Position numbers and translations under genes: made by a program. Positions 1-12,100 of a DNA stretch of 64,000 nucleotides are shown one piece after another. The stretch spans positions 1 through 64,000 of the forward strand of contig JASWJB010000192.1 in the NCBI GenBank assembly GCA_032433595.1. Reading direction: 5' to 3'. Below the pieces are notes generated by a model, which ran no database searches, was not told where the DNA came from, and worked only from the letters and a program-made list of their open reading frames with translations. Source of the stretch: Conoideocrella luteorostrata. Its lineage: Eukaryota > Ascomycota > Sordariomycetes > Hypocreales > Clavicipitaceae. Position 1 is the first letter of the stretch, and every line of letters starts with the position of its first letter.

Positions 1-850
1 TTTTTTTTTTTTTTTTTTTAGGGGGTTGGGGGGGGAGAGGGTTTGAAATTCGGACAAGTTGCATGGCACTATTTAGCATGGAGTTCAGGGCCTAGCCGTA
101 AAATACGGGTAAATGGATGAAAGGAGAATTACGAATATTGCAACAATACCATAGTAGGTACTAGAATACGGAGTACATTTGGAGCACATTACTGCTTCTA
201 AACAATTATTGGAGACGATGTTGCCAAGCGACTTGTTTACTCTTTACCAAAGATGGCGCGCCAGTGTTGCAGCAGGCAGAGCTACTCAGTCAACCCCGTA
301 GCGATGGATTAACACGGCGGTAGAAACCAGCCTTGCTTGAGTGAGACGACTATGGCTATACTCCGTATAATACAGGTCTTTACTTTATACGTAGAGTAAG
401 TAGTTACAGAGTAGTAGTCCGTACAAGTCTGGAAGTGTACGAGACGGAAGTGTACAAGTAGTCCGGGCAAAATCTAAGGAGTGTCAAGTACTCCGGACTC
501 CGGACTCCGGACAATACTCCTAGCATATTCCATGCTGCAGCTACTATGTTACTATGTTATACGGAGTACTAGTTATTAACCTTGCGCACCGACTCTGGAG
601 CTAGGTGACATGCACTTTACGCGCTCTATAACGAGCCAAGTCCACAAAAACACGTCGTCGCGTCTCCCAACTAACCTAAGCCCCACCACCATTGAAATCG
701 CATGCTAGCGCCGCACGATCGACATACCGTATCGACATCAAATCCTCTGGATCTTTAGGTTCTTTCCCTCATCTCCGTTGATGATTCATACGTAGCACAT
801 CTTCAAATTGCCTTTTTTTTTTTTCGAGTTTTCCGAAAAATCCGCCCGTC
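1..850. other. Upstream region of POL12
   Basis: No gene is supported here. The first 19 bases are a T run followed by a G-rich tract; this is low complexity and does not show a repeated telomere unit. Three or four copies of the TACGGAGTAC-type palindrome occur (167-176, about 361, about 560), together with a short tandem of ACTCCGG units near 488-512. A T-rich tract lies about 20 bases before the POL12 start codon. MluI-box-like cores are listed separately. Confidence 0.6.
619..663. promoter_or_regulatory. Possible MCB-like cell-cycle sites upstream of POL12
   Basis: An ACGCGC at 619-624 and a CGCGT (ACGCG on the other strand) at 659-663 lie 190-230 bases before the POL12 start codon. In yeasts the ACGCG core binds MBF and drives G1/S expression of replication genes. 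The sites match only the five-base core, so this is suggestive, not firm. Confidence 0.35.
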
Positions 851-3024
851 ATGGCAGAAGCCGACATCCAATCTCGCTTCTCCCCAAACAAGCTCCTAGA
901 GCCAGACCTTGTTTACGAAATCCAATCTATCCTCCGCCTGCATGGCTTTTCTCTCGATGATCTCTTCTTCAAATGGGAATCTTATTGTATTAAAATGGAC
1001 TTAGACGCGCAGTCGGACCTCTCCTTAGCGAATATTCGAAACTTGAAGCGAAGTGTTCAGGATGAGTTGGAGAAGAGTCATCGCGCCTCCCAGGTTCGGA
1101 GTGAACGCAAGTTGAATGCTACGCCGAAGGGAGTTTCTGGCGGTGATGTGTTTAGCATACTGGATGGGTTGGTGCCAAGTACGCCAGCGACGGGTGGAAA
1201 GTTGAATAGGGGCGGAAGTGGCTTGAAGAAGAGAATAGACGGAACAAAGGTGAATAGTTCACCAGCTGGGATGGGAGAGCAGTTGAAGGCTATGAGTGGC
1301 TTGCCGTATGTTTTAATTTGTGATGCCCCTTTTCATTTTGGATGGTGGCAGGATTCTAGCTGTAGAGTGTTCTTCTGACTTGACTGCAGGGCCACATCGT
1401 TTGCGGATCGTGCTAACCCCGGCGACGTCCTTGAAGTCCTCAATACACATCTCGCGCCGGCCGAGTCCCCCATTGCACCGTATTCCGAACCTAGAATCAA
1501 ATTGACGGCTGCGTCAGACCAGAAAAAGATGGCTTACAAACCACTGGCTATGAAACTCTCTGAAGCAAGCGAGGTCCTGGACGACCGTATCGACGAATTC
1601 ATGACGATTGTGCAGGATTACCACAAAATTGAGGACTCAGCGTTTGGGAGTGCCGCAAGTCAGAGCACGACCGAAATTGTAGCCGTTGGTAGAATTGCCT
1701 CCGACTCCACTGAGGGCAAGTTGAACGCTGCGTCACTGGTGCTCGAAACGTCTCGAAGGACAGGCATGGGACTACGGGTGCCTCTGGAGATGAATAAGAT
1801 CCGAGCATGGAGCTTCTTTCCGGGCCAGATTGTTGCTTTAAAAGGCAACAACGCCACCGGAAATGTATTCGTCGTCAACGAAATCCTTGAGATGCCGCTC
1901 CTCCCTAATGCAGCCTCCGCACCACCCGCCCTCGAGGCCCATCGTGAAAAGCTAAGAGGCGGTGCCGATGCCATGGACTCGGATACTGATCCAGCACCCC
2001 TAAACATCCTGTATGCTGCTGGCCCTTATACAGCAGACGACAACCTCGACTTCGAGCCCCTCCATGCTCTCTGCTCACAAGTAGCCGATACATATGCCGA
2101 CGCCCTCATCCTCACGGGCCCCTTTATCGACATCGACCACCCTCTCATTGCAACAGGCGATTTTGACCTACCAGAAGATGCCAACTACGACCCAGACACA
2201 GCCACCATGTCCACCGTATTCAAATACCTCTTCGCGCCAGCCCTCAGCCGCGCATGTTCGTCAAACCCCCACTTGACAGTCATTCTAGTGCCCTCCGTCC
2301 GAGATATCCTCGACAAACATGTCTCCTGGCCGCAGGATATAATCCCTCGCAAGGATCTCGGTCTCCCCAAATCGGTTCGCATCGTATCCAATCCCATGTC
2401 TCTGTCTATGAACGAAATGGTCATTGGGATGTCCTCCCAGGATGTGCTCTACGAGCTAAGAAGCGAGGAGTTGTCGAAATCCAGCACGGGAGACTTAATG
2501 GGCAGATTGTGTCGATATTTGGTTGAGCAGAGACATTACTTCCCGTTGTTCCCGCCAAGTGATCGTTCGAAGTTACCAAAGACGGGAACTGAAGAGGGTG
2601 TGGCAACCGGGCCCGTTGTGGATTTGAGTTATTTACGGTTGGGGGAGATGGTGAATGTGCGGCCGGATGTTATGCTTGTGCCAAGCTCGCTGCCGCCGTT
2701 TGCAAAGGTAATTTATTTTCTTATTTTCTTATTTCTTTATTTCTTTATTTCTTTGTTTCTTTGTTTCTTTTTTTTTCCTATTTTCCCCTTTCCACTTATT
2801 TTCAAACCTGCGTTTTAGGAAATTTAATATGTGACTAACTAACAAATGAATTGGTTTAGGTCGTGGAAAGTGTTTTGGCAATCAATCCGGGTTCGTTGTC
2901 GAAGCGTAGAGGGCCAGGGACATTTGCTCGCATGGCGTTGTATGCCCCGCCCATTGAAAGCGGGAGTGAAGTTATCAGTCACAAAATATTTGATAGGGCA
3001 AGGGTAGAGATTGTAAGAATATGA
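851..3024 (+). CDS. POL12: DNA polymerase alpha subunit B
   Basis: Regulatory B subunit of the DNA polymerase alpha-primase complex, which lays down RNA-DNA primers in the nucleus. Three exons: 851-1305, 1390-2707 and 2860-3024. They join in phase to 645 residues, close to the usual fungal length of about 650. The N-terminus has the helical start typical of the family (a motif LDDLFFKWESYC around residues 36-47), then a Ser/Lys-rich linker, an OB-fold-like segment around residue 250-310, and the inactive phosphoesterase domain with AAGPYTADDNLDFEPL and LTGPFIDIDHP. Intron 1 (1306-1389) has GTATGT and CAG. Intron 2 (2708-2859) has GTAATT, a CTAAC branch site and an unusually pyrimidine-rich body of TTTA/TTTC units. 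The last exon supplies the conserved C-terminal strand ending in RVEIVRI. Its 3' end converges on the MFAP1-type gene 146 bases away. Start chosen as the first ATG of the family-like N-terminus. Confidence 0.93.
2715..2790 (+). repeat. Pyrimidine microsatellite inside POL12 intron 2
   Basis: A run of about 75 bases built from TTTC, TTTA and TTTG units lies just after the splice donor. It has no coding role; such tracts are length-variable, so it is a likely polymorphic marker. Confidence 0.7.
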
Positions 3025-3170
3025 AGACACTACATAAGAAGTAGCCAAAGGGAAAGAGAAGATTTTGGATAATGTTTCATTAATCCACGGACAGGAAATA
3101 TGGCTCCCAGAGGGTAATATGGGAATAACAGACGTATTTAAATGTTTGTCTTGTCAACCTAATGTTGAAA

Positions 3171-4547
3171 TCATATGTCGTCCGCGTCAACCCTGCGCCT
3201 CTTATCGTCATAACGATCCCCACCGGGAGATGTACTCCTCTTCCGCCGCCTACGATCATCGTCAAAACCCCGACGGGGCGATCTTGACCGTGATCGTGAC
3301 CGCGATTGTAACCTATCTCGATCTCTAAGTCTGTATTCATCACTTCTTCCTTTTCTATCACCATCCCTTTGTCGTCGCTCATCCCTCTTGTCTCCCAGTG
3401 GAACTGCATTCGCGCCTTTAGCATCTCTCTCATCTGGCTTGAATCTATCATCATCCGGGCGAAATCTATCATCCCCACCGCCACCGTGCTTCCTCCTTCT
3501 CCCATCGTCAAATTCTCCCCAACGTCCAGTATCTTCTGACCTCATGTCTCTGTACTTTGTGGCGCCCTTCTTGCCTAGCTTTGCCATATCTCTTCTTTGC
3601 AAGTACTCTGGCAAAGCTTCTCTATTTCTTACATCATCTGCGATTCTTGTTCCCATGATATCTCGTTGCAAGAGACCAGCCGCCTCAGCTTCTTCCTGAA
3701 AGAAAGCGCCTTTGTGAAAGTACTTCTGCATGTATGACATTTTGCCCTTGCCGTCTTTCTCCTCGCGCTGCTTGGCAATATACTCCTCGTCCTCAGCTTT
3801 ACGTTCTTCCTCCGTGAGGTTGCGACGGCGCTCAACTTCGGCAAGTTCTCGTTCCTTTTCCTCTATTGCGACGCGGGCTCGTTTCAAGCGTTTCAGTTCT
3901 CGAACTCGCCAAGCTGCTTCTTCTGCCTCGGGGTCGAGCCCATCAGTTGTATCGACATCGGAGTCAGAATTTTCGTCGTCGTCCCAATGTTTCTTGCCGG
4001 CGGCCCGCGCGGCGAGTTGTTTGCGTATTTGTTCCTCCACGAGTTCGTCGGCTGCTTTTTTCTTAGCTTCCTCTTGTGCTTGGCGAGCTGCTTCTTCGTC
4101 CTGCTCCTTGCCGATTGATTCTTTTCCTCTCTGGCTCTTTGGAACAAACTTTGGTCGTATCATCAATCTTCTAGGTGCCTCCTCTTCGCTGCTCTCTTCT
4201 TCGGTTGAGCCCTCCTCTTCTTCTGACTCTTCTGACTCCTCTTCCTCGCTTCCTTCGTCCGTGACAAATCCTTCCTCTGCGGCTAGCCTCTCTGCTTTTG
4301 CGACTGCTATCCTGCGCTTTTCTACTTCCTCAGCCTCCTGTCTTCGTGCATTGAGGTCTACCTTTCCAAGGTTGTTCACGATTTTGCCGGCGCTGGCTGC
4401 CTTGGGTGGCGGAGGCACCGCGGGCGTGGACTGCTGCTCGCCGTCGCTGCTATCCGAGTCTGACGATGATTCATGTCCGCTCGGCCTGCCAGCACGGTGG
4501 CGCACTGGCCGTGCCGGATTGGCTGTCATGCGCTTAGGAGGCGGCAT
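3171..4547 (-). CDS. Microfibrillar-associated protein 1 (MFAP1) family, spliceosomal protein
   Basis: Single-exon protein of 458 residues. Despite the animal name, MFAP1 relatives are nuclear proteins of the spliceosomal B complex. Visible parts in order: a basic N-terminus; Ser/Asp/Glu-rich acidic stretches around residues 25-40 and 95-125; a long charged Lys/Glu coiled-coil region around 140-270; then the conserved family core with YMQKYFHKGAFFQ, RDIMGTRIADD and KKGATKYRDMRSEDTGRWG at about 270-350. The C-terminus is an extended Arg/Asp/Ser tail with an RSRSRSRSRSPRR run, typical of splicing factors. The RS tail is longer than the conserved core needs. The antisense strand carries a long Ser-rich open frame, which I treat as a shadow of the acidic repeats. 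It converges with POL12 and its start is about 680 bases from the divergent SDR gene. Confidence 0.9.
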   Translation of the reverse strand: MPPPKRMTANPARPVRHRAGRPSGHESSSDSDSSDGEQQSTPAVPPPPKAASAGKIVNNLGKVDLNARRQEAEEVEKRRIAVAKAERLAAEEGFVTDEGSEEEESEESEEEEGSTEEESSEEEAPRRLMIRPKFVPKSQRGKESIGKEQDEEAARQAQEEAKKKAADELVEEQIRKQLAARAAGKKHWDDDENSDSDVDTTDGLDPEAEEAAWRVRELKRLKRARVAIEEKERELAEVERRRNLTEEERKAEDEEYIAKQREEKDGKGKMSYMQKYFHKGAFFQEEAEAAGLLQRDIMGTRIADDVRNREALPEYLQRRDMAKLGKKGATKYRDMRSEDTGRWGEFDDGRRRKHGGGGDDRFRPDDDRFKPDERDAKGANAVPLGDKRDERRQRDGDRKGRSDEYRLRDRDRLQSRSRSRSRSPRRGFDDDRRRRKRSTSPGGDRYDDKRRRVDADDI

Positions 4548-5231
4548 GATGGTGAGCGCAAATGGTGTAGTTATGTTTGAGGAATGACCGTACTATCCCA
4601 GCAGATCATGACAAAAAATAGGTGGAGTCTTTGATAAGGATGTTATCGAAATGCTTAGCCAGCTAGTTACCCTGGACCGTATCTGAATTTGGACATCTCT
4701 GACGCTTCGCTTTCAATAGCTCTGGAGAGTAGGGTGTTTATATAATTTTCCGGGTTCTTTGATCCCGTTTGTATGTTTATGTATTTCGCTGCTTGTATTT
4801 TCTTGCTTTTCTCTGCCTGTGATGATTGGCGAAGCTGGCTAACATCAACAAGTACGTACGTCCACAGTGGCGAGGCACAATAGAGACACTCAAGGTTGCC
4901 AAACACACCCATGATTAATTATACAACCACGGGAAATTCTAGTATATGTAACATAAGGCTTACATTCTATGAATATATGGTCTAACCACACTGCAGCCCA
5001 GTACAGCTTCTGCCTATCATGCGTGGTACTGCGAATGAGCGAGTTTTCAGCCTCTGCGAAATCTACTACTACGCTCTGCCCCTCCTGCCTGTCCTGTAAC
5101 CACCAAGGTCCACCACTGCGTGCCATCAGACGAAATCACCTGCTAGCGAATAGCTACAAGCATACAACTGACGACAAGATACAACATACCTCTGCAAGCT
5201 GGAATACACTCTGTCCGCTTCAACAATCAGC
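4548..5231. other. Divergent intergenic region, MFAP1-type gene / MAT2B-like gene
   Basis: 684 bases separating two divergent start codons; it must hold both promoters. I see no TATA box, no long repeat and no convincing open frame. Confidence 0.5.
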
Positions 5232-6527
5232 ATGTCCTCAAATGTCCAACGAAGTGTGCTAGTCACCGGCGCAACTGGCCTGCTGGGTCGGGAGATCGTT
5301 GCTGCCTTTCGTCAAAGCCCAGGCTGGTCCGTGAAGGGAACTGGACACTGTCGAGCGGACGGCATTGACATTTTAAAGTTAGATCTTGAAAATGAAGATG
5401 TGACGGAACTCAACAAGGTTATCGACGAGACGAAGTACGTGCTCTGAGACTCTACTGACTGATGTGTCGAGGTACTGACGTAGCTTTGCTCCCGTCTATA
5501 GACCCCAGATAATTATTCATTGTAGGTTGTTTCTAGCTATTTCGTCCTTGCTTAAAAAAACTTCTATCTGACTGACTACTGCACCAGCGGCGGCTCAAAG
5601 ATTCCCAGACAAAGTCGACAAAGATCCGACTGCAGCTCGAGCCTTGAATATCACGGCCAGCAGACGTCTTGCGCAAGCGGCCTTGTCTAGGGATATTCTA
5701 CTTATTTACATCTCAACAGACTACGTCTTCCCAGGCACACCCGGAGAGGCTCCTTATGAAGCTGACGCGGAGCCAAGACCATCAAATTTGTATGGCCAAA
5801 CCAAGCTGGATGGCGAGCGAGCCGTTCTAGAAGTAGCTGCCGAACTTGACAAAACCAGCTCGGCGGTGGTGCTGCGCGTCCCTGTTTTGTACGGCCACGC
5901 GGAAACACCTGCTGAAAGCGCAGTGAACGTCTTGCTGGACTCGGTTTGGAAGGCTCAGACGGAGGGAACGAAGATTAAGATGGATCACTGGGCGATAAGG
6001 TATCCTACCAACACTGAGGACGTTGGTCGTGTGTGTCGAGGTATGTTTCATGTAAACGTAAACATCGCTTGGTTTCCTGAACGCGTTTGGTCTCCTTCGA
6101 GTGCCCATCTGGAATGCGGTCTAGGGGGGGCAAATTTCGAACCACGGCATTTCTCCAAGCTTGTCACTAGACCGAAGTCTTTAAAACGAGTTGAGGAAAT
6201 CCTGCTGACTGCGGCAAATTAGACATAACCAACAAGTATCTCGAAGCAGATGCTGCTGGCGAACGTAAAGCCTTGCCCGTGATACTTCAGTTCTCAAGCG
6301 AAGACAAAATGACCAAGTATGAAATCTGTCAGTTGTTTGGAAAGACAATGGGATTAGACGTGGCAAACATTGAGGCAAACACTCAAGGGAACGATCCAAA
6401 TGCCGCAGTGCAACGACCATATGACTGTCACCTCAGCACCGCGGCACTTCAGAAACTGGGCATCGATGTTTCCACATGCAATTTCACTGATTGGTGGCGA
6501 CGAGAGGTGCGCGCCTTCACCAAGTAG
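5232..6527 (+). CDS. MAT2B-like NAD(P)-dependent SDR / RmlD-type protein
   Basis: Four exons: 5232-5434, a 20-base microexon 5502-5521, 5588-6040 and 6223-6527. They join in phase to 326 residues, the usual size of the methionine adenosyltransferase 2 subunit beta / dTDP-4-dehydrorhamnose reductase family. The Rossmann N-terminus shows VLVTGATGLLGREIV (residues 8-22) with the glycine-rich dinucleotide loop. After the microexon comes AAQRFPDKVDKDPTAARALN, matching the family AAERRPD... region. Then LIYISTDYVFPGTPGE and the SDR active-site pair in LYGQTKLDGE (Tyr and Lys three residues apart), so catalysis is not obviously lost. In animals the relative regulates S-adenosylmethionine synthetase; in fungi the role is less clear. 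Introns are 5435-5501, 5522-5587 and 6041-6222. An alternative is a true dTDP-sugar reductase, but there are no sugar-nucleotide neighbours. Confidence 0.88.
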
Positions 6528-9163
6528 AGGGAACAAGCAGCCACGGTTCCCGCCGTACTGTCTCGGTTGATAATAAGACAGGGTTCAAGGCATGCACAGC
6601 CAGAGTTAGGACGTTGACAAATATGTAAAAGCGTGGAACTTAATTCTTTCTGAGATATTCCTCCCTTGCAGACTCTGGGCACAGACATGGATAATTGACC
6701 AAAAAAAAGAAAAAAAAAAGCAAGGTGCAGGTGTTGGCAGCTTGGGGGCACACATAACTACAAAGTAGTCCGTATTTGTGCTGCGAACATGCAGCCAACA
6801 CTAGCCTAAAAAGAGCTGAACGAAAAAGGCCAAATTGATGTTGGATGCCTTTTATTTTACTGATAAACAAAGTAGAAATAGCAAAGCCGTGATGCCGGGG
6901 ATGGATGGACCACAGAAGTGAGAATAGCGCCTTGCCCTCGATGCTCAGGCTGAGGCTGGCAGCCATTGTGAACTTGTCAAATTCTTCGCCTTGTTATTTT
7001 CGACCATTGATCAACCCTGTGTGCACCATCGGAAGGATCGGGAGGGAGGGGGCTGGGATTGACTCTGAATGGATGGATAGCCCGGCGATGGTGTCCTAGA
7101 TTAAATTACGACTTGGCGAGGTGTCCCGCGAAACTTCGATAATTGTCTGGCTGACTGATCAGACTCAAGATCTTTGCTGGGCTGTCTGGCAATTTGGATG
7201 GATAGATGTCGTAAACGGTCCGTGTAACAAGGGCAATCAATGCTTGCCATCTCAGACCATCATGTTGCCTAGCTAGTTACGGAGTACATAGTTAGTAATT
7301 CGTTAATCGGCCAGACCACCGTTATCCCAGCCGTTCTACGGAGTAATTGATTGTGAAAGCACGGAGAACCCGCATCAGCCTGGCCTCTCCCCGTAAATAA
7401 TCTCCAAAAAATAGACGTCACCGTCATAATTTATTCGTTTATCCACCCACCATGCAGGTACAATGCGGGTCAGGTCGTCTTTTACCAACTAATAAGGTCG
7501 ACTAATTGACAACGATACTTGCGAAGTAGTCAGTTGGGCAAGAGGCAAATTAATTCATTAATTCAAACTGGCGCAGATAATGCAATATTCCGGCGGTGTG
7601 GTATCACAGCATGTGTGTCACTGTGCTCCGCCGTACCGTCGCCGCTTATTTCGGGACGAACATGAGCATGAACATGAGCATGAGCATGAGCATGAGCATG
7701 ACCACGACCATGACCACAAACACGAACAGGAACATGGACATGACGGACGGGGGTCATGGCTGTCACCGAAAGCAAGGAAACTGCAGAGAAGACGCCAGTT
7801 GTAGCGTGCATGTAGTTACGCAATAATCTGTATTTATACAAATATATCGCACATTCTTGACTACCGCCGCTGCCATGGTTAGTCGGCCAACAAGTCAGGT
7901 CGACGGGCTGCTTGCACTTGATGGGAACTGACGACGGGAATTACTAACAAACTGGGGTTTGAATGGACAAAATGCGTCGTGCTCATTCACATACAGAGCA
8001 GTTAATAGCTTACTCTGTACAATAATAGAAAGCGATCTTGTATTGTATGTCTGTCTTGGGATGTTCTCGGCGCTTTCGAGGGACATATTTTCTGGAGATT
8101 GGGTGATTAAACTCCCCCAAGACATGCAGAGATAAGCAAAGACTTTGTGCTGGAATGAAACCACCAAAAACACGGCAGCGAGAGACAGGGCGGCGCGTAG
8201 ACGCGGCATGGGCGCGCGCGTCACATACTTTACACAACACACTGGCGAGTTAGTTATGTAGCTACTCCGTATGTTTATGGCTATACTGTACTCCGTACAA
8301 AGAAAGCATTTTGTGACATAGCGTGCATCCATCAGTGCTGCGTGCGCATTGCCACCGTCAAAAGCAAATCGGCCGTGGTTAGCGCGATATGAGAGGAAAA
8401 GAGGCGAGACACACAGATGGGGATGGTATGTCCCCGGTTCGACACGCTGAATAACTACCCATCTCGTCCAGATTGAGAGGGAAACATTGCCTGCGGCCTG
8501 CTCTACTGCTTCTCGCGCTCGACAGACGGGAGTGCTTGTATTCTTCGTTCATCCCGTGTCCCCCTCCTAGATCATTGCTCGTTCTTGTCCCTTCTACACC
8601 TGCTATGTCGTTCGTTAAACTCCAGGAAAACGAGTCTTGGATGATTGTTCTATCATAATCTCATACGACTCGACTCCGTGCGCTCTTTTACCTTGGAGAT
8701 TCCCTGCTATTGAGGACCGTCGGTGTAACCCGGCATTTTTGGTCTGTTTCCTTCTGTCGACATTTTTTAATCGATTTTCTTTTGTTCCATCTTCGCATTT
8801 TGTCAATGCCAATCGCCCGCCTTTCTCGACGTTAACAATAAGTCCTTTACTGCAAATCGCACTTACACACACGACTAGTTACTACTTTGGAGATTCAACC
8901 TCGTTAATTGGGTCGGGCGGATCGCAATCCCGATCGTATTACTACCCTGTTCGTAGGTAGTTACAGGGATCCTCGCTTTTGAACGGCGGTTGCTGGCCAT
9001 AGGCTTGTTCGCAAACAGCGTCGTATGAAAACACCGACGGGGACATTGAGGCTGTTGTGAAAACTCCAGCGATCTTTTTATTTTGTCCTGGTCCAAGCGA
9101 CGGATCTTGTTGCTATCGGACCCAAAATATCGCGACGATCCATCGCGGGGGGGAATAACTTGA
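6528..9163. other. Gene-poor intergenic region
   Basis: 2.6 kb without a gene I can support. It holds palindrome copies near 7279, 7338, 8265 and 8290, a His/Glu-like hexamer microsatellite (separate entry), and poly-purine or poly-pyrimidine tracts. The last 600-700 bases (from about 8470) are probably promoter and leader of the RA-PH gene, since they are pyrimidine-rich and contain only short open frames. Confidence 0.5.
7660..7742. repeat. GAGCAT/GACCAC hexamer microsatellite
   Basis: About 80 bases of imperfect six-base units (mainly gagcat, then gaccac/gacat). Read on the plus strand it would give alternating Glu/Asp and His, and on the minus strand alternating Ala/Val and His. Both strands stay open only because the repeat lacks stops; no conserved sequence flanks it, so I do not call a gene. 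Confidence 0.75.
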
Positions 9164-12100
9164 ATGAAAGAAATTGGGATGGCGCACGACGCCATGGCAC
9201 GGGAGTTTGGTCCCATTGAGGCAGTCCCACCGCCGCCTCCACAGAGCTTTTCTCGATATCGCACTCTTCGGGGCAAAAGCGTATCATCACCTCGTGATTT
9301 CGACGTGTTCCACGACAGTCATAGTAGTGCCGAAAGCGACTATTCTTCAGATGGCCCAGGGCAGAGCAACTCTGGCTCACCGCGGTCCCGTTCCAAGAGC
9401 GTTTCCAGCTTCCGACATGCCTTGCAACGTCAGGAAACGGTGCCCGCGGTGCCCGCGGTGCCAGCGCTGCAAGTGAAGGTATTATGCCCGAAGCCAATCA
9501 ATATTGCGGCACAGTCGAGTCTCAAAATTTTGGAGAACTTGAAGTCTCCCATATTCAATCCCGAAAACCGACCATGGAAATCGCTTGCCAATATTAGCAA
9601 GCCAGCCAATTATAAGGATGGCACTACTACCACCGCTGCCGCCCCAAACAATGATGGTGGTAGCGCCGCAGCGGGTCCGCAACTCCAGGGCCAACAGGAA
9701 AGCCACCAAGACGATCAGCTGCATCTGGAGGACTTGGCTACACAGCAACCAAACGTCCCCCCCAACAAGGACGAGTCCAGGGCGGAGGACACGGCCCATG
9801 CGACAGAAGAGCCCAAGGCGGAGGATACAGCCCATGCAAAGGAAGAGCCCGAGACCGGGGACAACTCTGAAGGCAACGACGAAAGGGACCCGGGTGACCA
9901 TCACCATCATCATCTGCAGAAGCAGGAGCAGGAGCCGCAACAGTACCAAGCAACAGAGGGCAGCAAGGGCAGCAAGGGCAGCAAGGGCAGCGGTGTAGAG
10001 CATTTGCTGGCAGACGAGGTTGCCCGCCTGAATGCCGAAACGGATCGAATTCTTGCTGAGCAAAAGAAGCTAGACCTTGCTCGACTTCAAGCACAGCTTG
10101 TCACACCTCCGAAGCCCAAGCGCCAGATTCTCGAAAAGCTCTCTTTCTTCACAAGAAGCAAGCGGTTGACTGCTGCAAGCAGCCAGCCCGGCACACCGAG
10201 CACAATTGTGTCTGCTATTTTCTCCCCAGCTTTGAGCCATTATAGCCGAGACAGCGACAGTAGTCTGGAAGAGTCGCCAACATCATTAATCCCAAATGCA
10301 AAGATGAGCTTCATTGAACCTGGTGGGAAGGGAATTGTACCCCAAATGGATGCGCCAGTGTCTGCTATTAATGGCGGAGAAAGAGTAAGTTGCTTAGTGT
10401 TTTTCTGCATTATCGCTGTCGAAGCATTTCCCCTGCCGCACAGAAATCGCTCACTAATCTAATCCTGTTATTCCTAGCGTGTAATTGTAAGATGTTTATC
10501 ATCAACAATCAACCTGCCAGTCACGGCAGAGACGTCTCCAGTCGACATTCTCAAGGCTGCGACTGAGATGACAAGGCATCATCTCAGCCTGACAACTAGT
10601 GTCATCGTTGAATGCTATTTTGTTCTCGGCTTGGAGCGTCGCCTTCGCCGATATGAGCGCATTCGCGACGTGATGAATTCATGGGACCGGGACCAGCAAA
10701 ATTCGCTACTTATCATGTCGTGTGACGATATCCAAAGCGACAGCGACCACGACCTTGAACTTGAATCCGTTCCTCGCACTGAAGAGCCTCCTTCAGGCTT
10801 TTCGATGCAAATGTACCATTCGTCAAAACCTGGCAAGTGGAACAAAAGGTGGGTGACGCTACTCGAAAATGGTCAGATATATGTCGCCAAGTCTGCCAAT
10901 GCAAAGGCATCTGATAAAGATAGTGCTGTCCTGTGTCATCTTACAGACTTCGACATTTATGCTCCGAAGGAGAGCGAAATGCGTCGCAACCTTAAACCAC
11001 CCAAGAAATTCTGCTATGCCATCAAGAGTCAGCAAAAGACTGTTGTGTTCCCCAATGGCGAAAATTTTGTTCACTTTTTTTCCACTGAGGATGCGCAGCA
11101 GGCCGCTCGCTTTTATGAAAAGGTGCATGGCTGGCGAAGCTGGTATATGGTGAACCGAATGGTTGATTTTGAACAAAAGAAGAAGCCGCCTCAACTTGTG
11201 CTCGATGCAAACATCAGCAGTTTGAGCCCAAAGAAGAGTATCAAGAGCAAAATACCAAGTGCCCAGGTTTCGGACCGGACAGAAGAACAGGAAGTTGGCG
11301 AGCCGTTAATGGACGTCAACGAGTTCCGCATGAGCAAGATCATGGTTGAGGGAGCGAATGCCAATGTCAGAAAGTCACTTTCCCTTCGGTCAAAGGGTTC
11401 CGTTCGATACAAACAGGCCCCTACTGCCCCCGAAATCCCCAGGACTGTAAATGAGCATGATTCAGAGTTCTTTGCTGGCGGACTTTTGGGCGATATCTAC
11501 GAGAAGCGCAAACTTGCAGATACGACATCTCCCACGTCGTTCTCCCAAGTTTCCAAGACTTTGGATGGGCCATTTACTGAGGCCCCGTCTTTGCTCAACG
11601 GCGGCATCGGCAAGTGCCCTTCGGATTCATCTGATGTTTCGAAGAGACAAACAGAGCAAGAAGGGACGAAGACCGAGCCCAGGTCATGGTTCCCCTCTGC
11701 TGCAGAGCACTCAGCTCGTACTCGGCAACATCCTGTTCATACACAGCAGCAGCGCAGACCAATGACAGCCGACACGCCGTCATCCTCTGGAGCTGCTCGC
11801 CGTGAGAGACACCCAGCGCCTTTACTGAGTTTTCCGAAAGAGTTGGCTGAGCCGCCGCGTTTCCAGAACGGGCCAAAATCTGGTGTAAGACATGCTCCAG
11901 GTCAACCACTCATCAATTACGCCACCGGAGGCGCCGCTAGAGAGCCTCGCGACAGCGCTGTGAAGCGAAGCGTTTCTCGTCGTGGTATGCCCGCTTCGAC
12001 TGGCAGCGCTCCTTCTTCGCAGTTACCTTCGCAGCTACCGCCGCCGCAGCATCCACCACCGCCACCGCGATCCCATCGTCAACGGAGCAAGTCGACCGCT

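Noticed and set aside
1..45. Possible telomere at the left edge (TTTAGGGGG)
   Set aside because: Only one loose match to TTAGGG beside a poly-T run; no repeated units.
3730..4587. Long Ser-rich open frame on the plus strand opposite the MFAP1-type gene
   Set aside because: It is the antisense of acidic and Ser-rich codon repeats of a recognised gene; no family motif and no independent start context.
8360..8460. tRNA-like B-box (GGTTCGACAC) near 8436
   Set aside because: No matching A-box at the right distance and no acceptor stem that pairs across the segment.
9482..10063. 193-codon hydrophobic open frame opposite the RA-PH gene
   Set aside because: The Leu/Val/Cys runs are antisense translations of Glu/Lys/His codon repeats in the sense gene.
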